DNA of 64,000 bases from CBDIDH01 sp965277595 (GCA_965277595.1 CBDIDH010000002.1:4340001-4404000), one strand, 5' to 3'. Positions 1 through 7,975 are shown, numbered from the stretch's first letter. A program made the numbers and translations. Notes: generated by a model not told the origin, from the letters alone.

Positions 1-1
1 G

Positions 2-733
2 ATCCAGAACCTTGTGGGGCACCACCGCATGCGGCTCCAGATCGAGACCCTGAAAGGACATACGGTCGTTGCCGGTTACGGCCGGGTCGGCGAACTCGTC
101 TGCGATGAGTTGGCCGATGCCGAGTTACCCTTCGTCGTCATCGAACAGACCGCCGAGACGATTCCCGAGATCGAGGGTAAGGGATATCTTTATGTCCTCG
201 GCGATGCGACCGAGGAGAAGACCCTCAGCGACGCGGGTCTTTTACGGGCGAAGACCCTGGTCACGGTCATGCCCAACGATGCCGCCAACGTTTTCATCAC
301 GCTGACGGCCCGCCAGATGGCCCCTACAGTCAAGATCGTGGCGCGTGCTGAGTTGCCGAGCACCCAGAAGAAGCTCAGGCAGGCCGGGGCCGATCACGTC
401 ATCTTGCCCGCCCTGATCGGTGCTCACCGGATCGTCTCGCTCTTGACGAACCCCACGGCCGTCGAATTCGCCGAACTCGTGACGCAGCGTTCCAGCCTGG
501 CCATCGAGATGGATGATATTCCGATCGCCGAGGCAAGCCCTCTCCGTGGCCAGACCCTGCGCCACGCCGACATTGGCCGACGGACCGGGGTCATCGTCAT
601 CGCCGTGAAACGTGTCGACGGCCGGGTCGAGTTTCCCCCTTCGGGCGATGAACCGCTGGTTCAGGGCGACAGCGTGGTCGTCCTCGGTCGCCGGGCAAAT
701 CTCGATCAGTTCCGCAACGTCTTCGGCGTCTGA
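2..733 (+). CDS. Potassium channel / TrkA-N domain protein, 5' end missing
   Basis: The reading frame is open from the first bases of the window, so the start lies outside. What remains is the cytoplasmic regulatory part of a K+ channel or Trk-type K+ uptake protein. A Rossmann TrkA-N (RCK) domain begins at once, with the dinucleotide motif VVAGYGRVGE and the acidic strand end VVIEQ, followed by GDATEE and TLVTVMPNDAANV. A TrkA-C domain fills about the last 80 residues (SPLRGQTLRHADIGRRTGVIVIAV). The short LVGHHR stretch before the domain would link it to a two-helix ion-channel pore. In this family NAD(H) or nucleotides bind the RCK domain and gate the pore. Family assignment is firm; the existence of the pore segment is inferred from common architecture. 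Confidence 0.85.
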   Translation: MQNLVGHHRMRLQIETLKGHTVVAGYGRVGELVCDELADAELPFVVIEQTAETIPEIEGKGYLYVLGDATEEKTLSDAGLLRAKTLVTVMPNDAANVFITLTARQMAPTVKIVARAELPSTQKKLRQAGADHVILPALIGAHRIVSLLTNPTAVEFAELVTQRSSLAIEMDDIPIAEASPLRGQTLRHADIGRRTGVIVIAVKRVDGRVEFPPSGDEPLVQGDSVVVLGRRANLDQFRNVFGV

Positions 734-763
734 TCGGTGGATTCAGGCAGCTTTCCGACGATC

Positions 764-883
764 TCAACCCTTCCAGACGGCATAGGCCATCCAGCAGACG
801 ATCACGATGGCGACCACCGAGAGAAAGGCGGAGCTATCGAAGAACCGCATCATCGGTTCGAGCGGATTTTCAGCTTGCGGCAC
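764..883 (-). CDS. Small single-span membrane protein (39 aa), hypothetical
   Basis: A short frame reads VPQAENPLEPMMRFFDSS followed by a hydrophobic helix (AFLSVVAIVIVCWMAYAV) and ends WKG-stop. The GTG start is preceded by GAGG six bases upstream, and the frame is closed by a stop further upstream. A type of small inner-membrane protein with a cytoplasmic or periplasmic tail fits. It lies about 150 bases downstream of prmC on the same strand, behind an AT-rich stretch (about 960-1010) that could hold its own promoter. No family is recognised. The clean amphipathic-then-hydrophobic pattern and the ribosome site argue for a real gene, but length alone gives little statistical support. ATG codons at 851-853 are an alternative start. 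Confidence 0.4.
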   Translation of the reverse strand: MPQAENPLEPMMRFFDSSAFLSVVAIVIVCWMAYAVWKG

Positions 884-1030
884 AAAGAGCCTCGTTTGCG
901 GCGGAGCCGCGTGGGAGATGGTTGTCTCCCGAGTTTACCACCGCGACAAGGTTGTGAGCAATTTTTAAAATTCCAGATTTTCTTGTTTTTTGATTTTTCC
1001 GCGAAAACCCGTCACTTTCCGATCTTTCGA

Positions 1031-2020
1031 TCAGTCTCGGGTCGCTCGCACGACCCTCGGATGATTCGCATGGTCGCGGACCGTCGGGGCCACTTTCCAT
1101 CCGGGTCGAGCCGCGAGCAAGGCACGCACGGCCGCTTCTTGATCGGAACCGATCTCCAAAATGAGATGTCCGCCATGCTTCAAAAGGGGCACGGCCTGTT
1201 CGATCAGGCTGGCCACCACCCGAAGGCCATCGCCGCCGCCGTCGAGAGCGAGATGAGGCTCAAAGTCGCGAACCCCCGGGTCGAGCGTGGCGATGACCGA
1301 AGTCGGGATATACGGGGGATTCGAGACGATCACGTCAAAAGGCCCCTCAACCGCGACAGGCTCAAGCAGGTGGCCCGCCTTGAAGGTGAGGCGGCTGGCC
1401 AGGCCCAACGACTCGGCATTGGCCAGGGCCACGGCGAGCGCCTCGGGACTGATGTCGGTGGCGAACCAGCGCGAGCTTTTGTGCTCGTGGGCACAGGCCA
1501 GGGCCAGGCAACCCGAGCCGGTCCCGACATCCACGCAGACGGGATTTTCCAGCGAACCGGCGACGGCGAGAAACTCGACGACGACGAATTCCGAGTCCGG
1601 CCGAGGGATCAAAACCGCTGGACTGACGGTCAGCGGCAGCGAGTAAAATTCCTTCCGGCCGACGAGGTAGGCGACGGGGGTTCCCTCGGCCCGTCGTCGA
1701 ACGAGAGCCTTGAAATCGGCGAGCACGCGCGGGCTCGCCTCTTCCTCGAAGTGGGTGTAAAGCTGAACCCTCTGCCAGCCGAGAACCTTCGCGAGCAGGA
1801 CCTCGGTATCGAGCCGGGCGCTTTCTGAACCATGCTTTTGAAGATAATCCGTCGTCCAGGTGAGCAAACGCTTGATCGTCCAGCGATCACCCGCGTCGTC
1901 GGTTGAGGACGCCGAGGTTGGCGGCGGGGGCGCGGGGAGTGAGACGGCCGAAGGCCACGACCGGCTATTGGCGCGGGGGCTGCTCACCGGAGGCTGAGAC
2001 GAGTCCGTGTCGTGGGGCAT
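1031..2020 (-). CDS. prmC: Peptide chain release factor N5-glutamine methyltransferase
   Basis: Methylates the glutamine of the GGQ motif in release factors RF1/RF2 using S-adenosylmethionine. The sequence has the PrmC N-terminal helical domain (from WTIKRLLTWTTDYL), the SAM site VDVGTGSGCLALA and the diagnostic substrate loop VSNPPYIP. The start lies five bases after the stop of prfA, its substrate's gene, the classic order. The first 45 or so residues are Ser/Pro/Ala-rich and are not part of the family domain, so an internal start is possible, although no better ribosome site was obvious. The length of 329 residues is longer than the usual ~280 because of this tail. Assignment is certain. 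Confidence 0.95.
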   Translation of the reverse strand: MPHDTDSSQPPVSSPRANSRSWPSAVSLPAPPPPTSASSTDDAGDRWTIKRLLTWTTDYLQKHGSESARLDTEVLLAKVLGWQRVQLYTHFEEEASPRVLADFKALVRRRAEGTPVAYLVGRKEFYSLPLTVSPAVLIPRPDSEFVVVEFLAVAGSLENPVCVDVGTGSGCLALACAHEHKSSRWFATDISPEALAVALANAESLGLASRLTFKAGHLLEPVAVEGPFDVIVSNPPYIPTSVIATLDPGVRDFEPHLALDGGGDGLRVVASLIEQAVPLLKHGGHLILEIGSDQEAAVRALLAARPGWKVAPTVRDHANHPRVVRATRD

Positions 2021-2025
2021 GGCGA

Positions 2026-3093
2026 TTAGACCTCACCGAGTTGCTCGCGACGATCGTGATCGATCAGGGCGGTGGTCAGCGGGGCAAGATCCCCCTGGAT
2101 GATCCGGTCCAGGCTATACAGGGTCAGGCCGACCCGGTGATCGGTCACCCGGTTCTGTGGAAAGCTATACGTTCGGATACGTTGCGAGCGGTCGCCCGAT
2201 CCGATCAGGGTGCGACGTTGCTCGTCGCGCTCGGACCGGGCTTTCTCGGTCGCCGATTCGTAGAGCCGGGAGCGAAGCAGTCGCAACGCCTTGGCGCGGT
2301 TCTTGTGCTGGCTTCGTTCGTCGCGACAGACGACGACGAGGCCCGACGGAAGGTGCGTCATCCGCACAGCGCTCGCGGTCTTGTTCTGGTGCTGGCCGCC
2401 GGGGCCGCCGGCCGTCATCGTCTCGACCTGAAGGTCTTCGGGGCGGATCACGATGTCAACGTCTTCGGGTTCGGGCAGGACGGCGACGGTCGCGGCCGAG
2501 GTGTGGATACGTCCCTGGGTCTCGGTTTCAGGAACGCGCTGAACGCGGTGGCCGCCACTCTCAAATTGAAGGTGGCGAAAGGCCCCTTCGCCCTTGATGC
2601 CGAAGGAAACCTCGCGGAAGCCGCCGAGTTCGGTCGGGACCATTTCCAGGGGCTCGAACTGCCAGCCCATGATGTCGGCGAACCGGCGATACATTTCCAT
2701 CAGGTCGCGCGCGAAGAGCGCCGCCTCGTCGCCACCGGTCCCGGCGCGGATCTCGAAGATCATCGCGGCGTGATCGGCTCCGGCCTGGCGATCGTAGATC
2801 AGGTCGCGCAGCGCCTCGCCGATCTCGCGTTGCCGATCCTGGAGCGCCGCGAGTTCGGCCTCGGCATACGAGCGCATCTCGGGATCGGTCTCGGCCTGGC
2901 AAAGGGCCTCGGCCTCGGCGATCTGTCGGGCGAGATCCAGGTATCGGCCGTAAGGCAGGGCGACTTTCGCGAGCGATCCGCGTTCCTTGGCAAGCGCCGT
3001 GACGCGCCCACCGTCGGCGACGACCGCGGGGTCGAGCAGCGCGGCGTCGAGTTCCTGGAATCGCTGGTAGTCAGCCTGTAGCTTCTCGAACAC
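2026..3093 (-). CDS. prfA: Peptide chain release factor 1
   Basis: Class I release factor that reads UAA and UAG and triggers hydrolysis of peptidyl-tRNA on the ribosome. The catalytic GGQ loop is visible (MTAGGPGGQHQNKTASAVR, around residue 229), together with the N-terminal coiled domain and the RF-1 domain signature. At 355 residues the length is that of RF1, and the neighbours rpmE upstream and prmC downstream mark this as the standard rpmE-prfA-prmC cluster. The stop codon lies five bases from prmC, which suggests co-translation. The decoding motif was not read residue by residue, so the choice of RF1 over RF2 rests on cluster, start sequence MFEKL and lack of the RF2 frameshift site. 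Confidence 0.96.
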   Translation of the reverse strand: MFEKLQADYQRFQELDAALLDPAVVADGGRVTALAKERGSLAKVALPYGRYLDLARQIAEAEALCQAETDPEMRSYAEAELAALQDRQREIGEALRDLIYDRQAGADHAAMIFEIRAGTGGDEAALFARDLMEMYRRFADIMGWQFEPLEMVPTELGGFREVSFGIKGEGAFRHLQFESGGHRVQRVPETETQGRIHTSAATVAVLPEPEDVDIVIRPEDLQVETMTAGGPGGQHQNKTASAVRMTHLPSGLVVVCRDERSQHKNRAKALRLLRSRLYESATEKARSERDEQRRTLIGSGDRSQRIRTYSFPQNRVTDHRVGLTLYSLDRIIQGDLAPLTTALIDHDRREQLGEV

Positions 3094-3221
3094 GGGAGCC
3101 GGCGCCTCGCCTCACCTCGGTCGACACGGCCATCGAAACGACCGACGGCCCGGCGGGGAGGTACGACTGGGTACCGCCCGGCGGGCCGCCCTTGCTTGGT
3201 CTCGGCGGGTGGGTGAACTCA

Positions 3222-3464
3222 CTACGCCTTGGAGGGAGTTTCGGCCGCCTTCTTGGCCTTGCCGTAGGTTCCCTGGAACTTCTTGTTAAATTTGTCAACC
3301 CGGCCGGCCGCGTCCACGAACTTCACCGAGCCGGTGAAGAAGGGGTGGCACTTCGAGCAGACTTCCACCATGATTTTTGGCTTGGTGCTGCGGGTCTGGA
3401 AGGAGTTGCCGCAACCGCAGGTCACGACAGAGTCCTGATAATTCGGGTGAATGCCGTCTTTCAT
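3222..3464 (-). CDS. rpmE: 50S ribosomal protein L31, zinc-binding type
   Basis: An 80-residue protein of the large ribosomal subunit. It carries the four cysteines of the zinc-containing (C+) L31 form: CGCG near residue 16 and CSKCHPF near residue 36, with the family strings MKDGIHPNY and FTGSVKFVDAAGRVDKFNKKF. The tail is lysine/alanine-rich. It leads the minus-strand group rpmE-prfA-prmC, with a 128-base gap before prfA. C+ L31 proteins act as a zinc reserve in other bacteria; no Zur box was recognised upstream here. Confidence 0.96.
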   Translation of the reverse strand: MKDGIHPNYQDSVVTCGCGNSFQTRSTKPKIMVEVCSKCHPFFTGSVKFVDAAGRVDKFNKKFQGTYGKAKKAAETPSKA

Positions 3465-3691
3465 CGTCGTCGTCGTTTCGCTCTGGCCTCCCCGCGAAAC
3501 CTGATTGCGGGGGGAATCCCTGGATGGAAGGGTTCAAACGACCGTTCGACACGGTCCGATCGGGTCAGGATACCAGATCGAACCGCCCGCGGCGAGATCC
3601 GCCACATTCGATTTTCCGGACGCCAGGAAGATTCTACGTCCTCGGGTCAATTCCGTTCGATGCGGTTTGGTGCGATCGAGCGGAGTGTTCG

Positions 3692-4270
3692 TCAGCGCGA
3701 GGCGGTTGGTCGGGTACTCAGCATCGCGGCGACATCCTTTTCCACCTGGTCATAGGTGAACTGGTGGTTCGGGTCGTCCATCGTGTACTTCTTGACCTGC
3801 TTGCCATCGCGGTCAAAGACGAAGACGGCGGGGATGGTGTTGATGTCGAGCTTGTCAAAGCCGACGCCGAAGTCCTCGTCGAGCAGGACGTTGAGGAAGG
3901 TGGCCTTTTTTTCGCGAAGAAACTTGCGAGCCTCGGCGACGGCTTTTTGATCGCTGGCGTCGTCGAGCGAGAGAGAGATGGTCCGCAGCCCCTGCGGGGC
4001 GTATTTCTGACTCATCGCGACGAGGTGCGGGAAGTTTTCCATGCAGGGGCCGCAGGTCGTCGACCAGACGTCAACCAGCGTGTACTTGTGTGCCTTATCG
4101 CCCGACTGCGCCAATCGGGCCTTGAAGGCGTCGAATTTGAGCGGTTCAAGGGTCACCTCGCCCTTCGCGGCGGGCTCGCCAGCGCGCGGGGCGGCGGTGG
4201 GAACCAGAAATCCGGCGAGGCCGAGCACAAGGGCCAACGAACCGAGCCATACGGGTTTGGATGCGGTCAC
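3692..4270 (-). CDS. TlpA/ResA-like secreted thioredoxin-fold protein
   Basis: Exported thiol-disulfide protein of the TlpA/ResA type. A signal peptide (hydrophobic WLGSLALVLGLAGFLV, then PTAAPRAG) leads into a thioredoxin fold with the active site WSTTCGPCMENFPHL and a cis-proline strand NTIPAVFVFD. The GTG start was chosen because GGGAG lies eight bases upstream and it places the signal peptide at the very N-terminus; a longer frame upstream has no such site. Members reduce disulfides outside the cytoplasm, for example in cytochrome c maturation or oxidative stress. It is upstream of rpmE on the same strand and next to a second thioredoxin-fold gene. Its partner is not evident. Confidence 0.85.
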   Translation of the reverse strand: MTASKPVWLGSLALVLGLAGFLVPTAAPRAGEPAAKGEVTLEPLKFDAFKARLAQSGDKAHKYTLVDVWSTTCGPCMENFPHLVAMSQKYAPQGLRTISLSLDDASDQKAVAEARKFLREKKATFLNVLLDEDFGVGFDKLDINTIPAVFVFDRDGKQVKKYTMDDPNHQFTYDQVEKDVAAMLSTRPTASR

Positions 4271-4350
4271 GGGGGCGTCTCCCTTTCCCGAGGAGCCGGG
4301 AATCGATCGGTGAAGCGTCGGGGTCCGCGTTTTCTGTTCGAGAAACAACG

Positions 4351-4387
4351 ACGGCCGCCGCCGAAAGGTTGATTCGGGGGCGGCCGT
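4351..4387 (-). terminator. Intrinsic terminator candidate after the redoxin gene
   Basis: The arms ACGGCCGCC and GGCGGCCGT pair over nine bases and extend inward with one mismatch (GCCGAA against TTCGGG) around a short loop. On the minus strand the hairpin is followed by CGTTGTTTCTC, a moderately T-rich run. It lies 61 bases past the stop of the redoxin-like gene ending at 4448. Confidence 0.55.
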
Positions 4388-4447
4388 CCGTGGTTGACTG
4401 TGGTCAGGTCAGGTCAGGTTCGGTTCAGGTCGAACCCTTGACGAAGA

Positions 4448-5050
4448 TCACTTGCCGTAATGGATACCGCAGCCATCGGGACGGGTCTCGTCGACGGCGA
4501 CGTCCTTGTTGGCGAGAAGGGCGTCAACCGCGTCGCGGACGTAGGTTTTCTTGACCTGGGCTTCCTTGCGGTTGTCGTCCATGGCGCCGATGTAGCGGAT
4601 CTTGCGATCCTTGTCGAGGACGAAGAAGTGCGGCGTGTTGGACGCGCCATAGGCCTTGCCGATCGCCTGCGACTCGTCGTACCCGTAGGTGTAGTTGATC
4701 CCGTGCTTCTTGGAATAGGTCTTGATCGCCGGAAGCTTGTCGCTGTCCATGTCGGCCACGGCGACGGCGACGAGCTTGACGCTCTTGCCCTTGTAGTCGT
4801 TGACGAAGTCAATGACGCGGTCGTCGTACATGCCGACAACCGGGCAGTGATTGCCCAGGAAGACGAGAACAACCACGTCTTCCTTGATGTCGCTGAGGGT
4901 CAGGCTCGTGTCCTGGCCGTCGGAGGTGGCGGGAATGCCCGAGAACGTCGGGGCCTTGTCACCAACGCTGACAACCTTGTTGTACTTGCCCGCGAAGGCG
5001 GGACTGGCGATCAGGGCCAGGCCGGCGAGGGTCAGGACCAACTTGCGCAT
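4448..5050 (-). CDS. Secreted redoxin/AhpC-like thioredoxin-fold protein
   Basis: A 200-residue exported protein. The signal peptide MRKLVLTLAGLALIASPAFA ends in a good AxA site. The mature part is a peroxiredoxin-like fold (GDKAPTFSGI, VVLVFLGNHCPVVGMYDD) in which the usual CxxC is reduced to a single cysteine, NHCPVV, as in the PRX-like-2/redoxin group; a C-terminal DGCGIHYGK adds a second cysteine that could be the resolving one. The cis-Pro loop is NTPHFFVLD. The start at 5050 has AGGAG nine bases upstream; a longer frame to 5110 lacks a site and would bury the signal peptide. Proteins like this are common in planctomycetes, with the substrate unknown. A neighbouring thioredoxin-like gene lies downstream on the same strand. 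Confidence 0.85.
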   Translation of the reverse strand: MRKLVLTLAGLALIASPAFAGKYNKVVSVGDKAPTFSGIPATSDGQDTSLTLSDIKEDVVVLVFLGNHCPVVGMYDDRVIDFVNDYKGKSVKLVAVAVADMDSDKLPAIKTYSKKHGINYTYGYDESQAIGKAYGASNTPHFFVLDKDRKIRYIGAMDDNRKEAQVKKTYVRDAVDALLANKDVAVDETRPDGCGIHYGK

Positions 5051-5408
5051 CGTTGCGATCTCCTGGTTAAACACGAGAACCACGGGGCGCCGGTCGACAG
5101 ACCGGATCACCCCACCTCTGGCGGAGCCGGAGACTACCGCGCGGCGGCGCGACCCATCGATTCGTTTCTTTGACAGAGCCGTCCGCGTCCGTGTCCTGGT
5201 ATTCGAACAGATTGACTGGAGCCCGGTTTCCCACAGGGATCGGGAGCGTCAAAACGGGGCGATCAGTCCCCTCTTTTGTCGGAAAATCCGTCATTTCCCG
5301 ACCGCGTTGACGCCCCGATTATAGGCGGAGAAGGTCAGACGTCAACCGGCCAGCGTCCAATCGGCCTGTCAAAGGCGAATGACGGCCCGCTTGCCGGTCT
5401 CGATAGGT

Positions 5409-6209
5409 TCAGGCGTTTTCGCGACCGCCGGCCCAGAGTGCCGCGTTGGTAACGAGCCCGCGGACGGCCGGGTGGAAGAGGACAGGGAAGCCGCTATGAC
5501 CGCTCCGCAAGTAAACGACGCGCCCCTTGCCAATGGTCCAGGTCAGGCCGCTGCGGACGGTCTCTCCCTGGTCCCAGGCCGAGACGAGCACCACGCTTTC
5601 GGGCTCGGGAACGCGGAAGGGCTCGGCGAACATATCGCTGTGCGGGATCGTGAACGGATTGATCCCGCGAGCGATCGGGTGGTTGGGGGTCTGAATGCGG
5701 ACGTGCTCGGGTCGGCCATCCTCGCGCCAGCCGCCGGGCTCGCACGACATCCCCATCAGGGTTCGAAACGGCTTGCTACCGCACGAGGCATGAAGCGCGA
5801 TCAGGCCGAGTTGGCCATTACGGACGCGACGGACGACCCCCTCGGCGCGATCTTTGGGGACGTCATCGTGGCGGAGGCGTCCGGCCCAGATTAGCACGTC
5901 GGCGGCGTCGAGCGTCTCGTCGGCCAGGCCGGCGGCGGGATCGGTGAGCTTCGCCCCAACAGCCGAGACCCCTGCTTCCTTGCCAAGGTGCTCGACAACC
6001 GCGCCACTCACGTCGTTAGGATAAACCGACCGGGGCGCCGTGCCCTCGCACCAGACGAGAACCCGCAAGGGTTTGGTGACCGCGACAGCGACGGGATCGG
6101 CCGCGAAGGCGCGGGCCGCGGAAAGGCCCAGGGCCGAGGCGCCGACGACAGCCGTCCGGCGCAGGAACGACCGGCGGCAGACGCCGCTCGACTTCACGAC
6201 CTCGCTCAT
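5409..6209 (-). CDS. Tat-exported ThuA-like domain protein
   Basis: The N-terminus has a twin-arginine-type signal (CRRSFLRRTAVVGASALG, then ARAFA), so folded export is likely. The mature domain matches ThuA/trehalose-utilisation-like proteins with a glutamine-amidotransferase-like fold: LRVLVWCEGTAP, DVLIWAGRLRHDDVP, GLIALHASCGSKPF, GKGRVVYLRSGHSGFPVLFHPAVRGLVTNA. ThuA-like domains are frequent in planctomycete secreted proteins thought to process sugars; the reaction is not established. The ATG at 6209 is preferred because it puts the Tat motif near the N-terminus; the frame itself is open to 6263. It stands alone, with no operon partner. Confidence 0.82.
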   Translation of the reverse strand: MSEVVKSSGVCRRSFLRRTAVVGASALGLSAARAFAADPVAVAVTKPLRVLVWCEGTAPRSVYPNDVSGAVVEHLGKEAGVSAVGAKLTDPAAGLADETLDAADVLIWAGRLRHDDVPKDRAEGVVRRVRNGQLGLIALHASCGSKPFRTLMGMSCEPGGWREDGRPEHVRIQTPNHPIARGINPFTIPHSDMFAEPFRVPEPESVVLVSAWDQGETVRSGLTWTIGKGRVVYLRSGHSGFPVLFHPAVRGLVTNAALWAGGRENA

Positions 6210-6469
6210 CACGATTTTCCGGTCAATGTCACGGGTGGGGGGATCATCAGTTCCAACAAACAAAAAGGGGGGCGCTGGCGGGCTTTACGGTCGGTTCGCG
6301 GGCGGCAGGGCTCTCATCTTAGGCCACGCCAACACACAATGCAAGAGGACAGATTCTCAACCGATTCATGCTTGAGAGGGATGATCCCCGACCAGGTCCT
6401 TTGAACCGGAAGAGCCCAGCTTCGTTGATGGGAAACTGTCAAGACGTGAAATAAGAAAGGAAGGAAGGA

Positions 6470-6542
6470 CGCCCTCGCCGGGAATTGAACCCGGTCTTCG
6501 ACCTTCGCGGAGTCGCGTGCGAATCCATCACACCCCGAGGAC
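6470..6542 (-). tRNA. tRNA-like gene 1, anticodon loop CCGCGAA (GCG, Arg-like)
   Basis: On the minus strand 73 bases fold as a cloverleaf. The acceptor arms GTCCTCG and CGAGGGC pair 7/7 with one G-U; the D arm is GUGUG/CGCAC with loop AUGGAUU; the anticodon arm is CGACU/GGUCG with loop CCGCGAA; the variable loop has four bases; the T arm CCGGG/CCCGG has loop TTCAATT. The anticodon position gives GCG, an arginine family box, but U33 is replaced by C and U8 by G, so this copy may be non-functional. No CCA is encoded. Only four bases separate it from copy 2. Confidence 0.55.
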
Positions 6543-6546
6543 TAAC

Positions 6547-6617
6547 TCCCCCACCCGGGAATCGAACCCGGCCCGACGGCTTCGAAGACCGCCGTGCGTC
6601 CACCACACTCGCGGGGA
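6547..6617 (-). tRNA. tRNA-like gene 2, anticodon UCG (Arg-like)
   Basis: Minus-strand cloverleaf of 71 bases. Acceptor TCCCCGC/GTGGGGG pairs with two G-U wobbles; D arm GUGU/GCAC; anticodon arm GCGGU/GCCGU with the well-formed loop CUUCGAA (U33, anticodon UCG, A37); variable loop CGGG; T arm CCGGG/CCCGG with loop TTCGATT; discriminator A. The anticodon would read CGA arginine codons. This is the best of the three copies, but position 8 is G rather than U and CCA is not encoded. Confidence 0.6.
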
Positions 6618-6642
6618 AACCCAAGACGTTTACAATCAGCCA

Positions 6643-6714
6643 TACCCCCGCCAGGAGTCGAACCTGGTCCACGACCTTCGGACGGTCGCGTGCGAATCCG
6701 TCACACCCGGAAGG
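6643..6714 (-). tRNA. tRNA-like gene 3, anticodon CCG (Arg-like)
   Basis: Minus-strand cloverleaf of 72 bases. The acceptor CCTTCCG/CGGGGGT has a terminal C-U mismatch and two G-U pairs. The D arm GUGUG/CGCAC and the block GGATTCGCACGCGAC are nearly identical to copy 1; anticodon arm CGACC/GGUCG has loop GUCCGAA (U33, anticodon CCG, A37); T arm CCAGG/CCTGG has loop TTCGACT; discriminator A. It would read CGG arginine codons. It lies 25 bases upstream of copy 2. Confidence 0.6.
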
Positions 6715-6892
6715 CGTCATTACTGACTGAGTCGGAGATATCGACGTCCCGAAGCGGCTTCAGGTTCGCGGAAATCGCCATGATTCAACGCAATGACGCG
6801 TTTGGGTTGGACCAACGGTCGGGCGGGCGGTTATCGTGGACTCGACAAGGATTCCAAACGCAAAAAGGGCAAGGCAAAAGGGTCCTGAACCG

Positions 6893-7294
6893 ATGACAAT
6901 GTTCCGGCGCGGGCTCCTTCCCTGGGGAGCGACCGCCTTGCTCCTGATCCTTTGCCTGATGCCGAAGTCGACGATTCCCCGAGGCGAAGATAGCGCCTCG
7001 TGGAAGATCCCGCACCTCGACAAGTTCGTTCATTTTGGCATGTTCGCGGGATTCTCATTCGCCTGGATCATCGCCGGCCGAACGCCTTCGCCGAGCCGAT
7101 CGCGAGTGATTGGAGTGCTGGCGGCGGCCTTTGCGCTGGCCGTTTGCACGGAACTCCTGCAAGGCTTGCCGCAAATTCAGCGTGATCCCGACGTCATGGA
7201 CGCGCTGGCCGATTGCGTCGGCGCGGTCGTCAGCGTGGGTGGGGTCATCGCCGTCGCGGCGGCTCGGCAGACAGCGGAGGTATCGGGCGGATGA
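6893..7294 (+). CDS. VanZ-like family membrane protein
   Basis: A 133-residue membrane protein of the VanZ-like family. Visible family marks are an N-terminal membrane helix (LLPWGATALLLILCL), the PHLDKFVHFGMFAGFSFAW block with its Asp-Lys-His pattern, a middle helix and CTELLQGLPQIQRDPDVMDALADCVG, the usual end of the domain. The function of stand-alone VanZ-like proteins is unknown; only the enterococcal VanZ is linked to teicoplanin resistance. The start at 6893 is chosen over further upstream starts because the hydrophobic helix follows directly. Its stop overlaps the start of the Nfu-like gene (ATGA), so the two are translationally coupled, an unusual pairing. Confidence 0.8.
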   Translation: MTMFRRGLLPWGATALLLILCLMPKSTIPRGEDSASWKIPHLDKFVHFGMFAGFSFAWIIAGRTPSPSRSRVIGVLAAAFALAVCTELLQGLPQIQRDPDVMDALADCVGAVVSVGGVIAVAAARQTAEVSGG

Positions 7295-7965
7295 CACCGA
7301 CCCGAAGCGGTGAAGCCGGGCCGATCGTCATCCGCGCCGAACCGATCGACGCCAGGCGGTGCAGGTTCGTTGTCGATCGGCCGGTCTATTCGGACCGCTG
7401 GGCTTACTTTGCCAGCCGAGCCGAAGCTTCAGAATCGCCGATGGCCCAGCGCCTGTTTGAACTCGAAAGGGTGACATCGGTCGTGATCGCTCACGACAAA
7501 ATCACGATTACCCGGCCGATGCCCGAGGGCCTGCCGATCATCGGCAAGGCGGTGCGTCTGGTCCGGGCGCTTTTGGGCGATCGAACGGCCGGGGCGGAAA
7601 GCTGGCCGGGTCTCGGCAGGGAGATCGCCGGGGCGATTCGCGACCACCTGGCCTCGGGGCAACCGGCCGTCAACGACTCGTATTCGGTTTTGAACCGGGT
7701 CGACCTTCGCCCGAGAGTTCAGAAGGTGATTGACGCCGAGATCAACCCGGTCATCGCCGGCCACGGCGGAGGGGTCACGATCGTCGACGTTAGGGATAAC
7801 GTCGTCTATCTTCAGATGTGGGGGGGGTGTCAGGGGTGCGGCCTGGCGGACCTGACGCTCAAGCACGGCGTTGAGGCCGTCTTGCGTGACGCCGTGCCCG
7901 AAATTGGCGAGATCATCGACCTGACCGACCACGCGGCGGGCGTTCATCCTTACCACAAGAAATGA
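7291..7965 (+). CDS. Nfu/NifU-type iron-sulfur scaffold protein
   Basis: A 224-residue protein with two parts. The N-terminal ~90 residues match the Nfu N-domain (VDRPVYSDRWAYFASRAEA, SPMAQRLFELERVTSVVIAHDKITITR), a fold of NfuA/NFU1 proteins. The C-terminal NifU domain starts at VIDAEINPVIAGHGGGVTIVDV and carries the cluster-binding CxxC as GGCQGCGLADLTLKHGVEAVL. Such proteins hold a 4Fe-4S cluster between two subunits and pass it to apo-enzymes. The ATG overlaps the stop of the VanZ-like gene. The N- and C-domains are separated by a ~40-residue linker. It ends 11 bases from a convergent kinase gene. Confidence 0.9.
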   Translation: MTPTRSGEAGPIVIRAEPIDARRCRFVVDRPVYSDRWAYFASRAEASESPMAQRLFELERVTSVVIAHDKITITRPMPEGLPIIGKAVRLVRALLGDRTAGAESWPGLGREIAGAIRDHLASGQPAVNDSYSVLNRVDLRPRVQKVIDAEINPVIAGHGGGVTIVDVRDNVVYLQMWGGCQGCGLADLTLKHGVEAVLRDAVPEIGEIIDLTDHAAGVHPYHKK

Positions 7966-7975
7966 AGGCGGAGAC

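Noticed and set aside
13..733. Complete 239-residue TrkA protein starting at GTG 14
   Set aside because: The frame is open to the window edge and the linker before the RCK domain fits a truncated channel protein.
737..1828. Long plus-strand frame opposite prmC
   Set aside because: Its translation has no domain or ribosome site and the minus-strand frame is a clear PrmC.
1903..3081. 392-residue plus-strand frame opposite prfA
   Set aside because: It is the complement of prfA, which has the GGQ motif and normal length.
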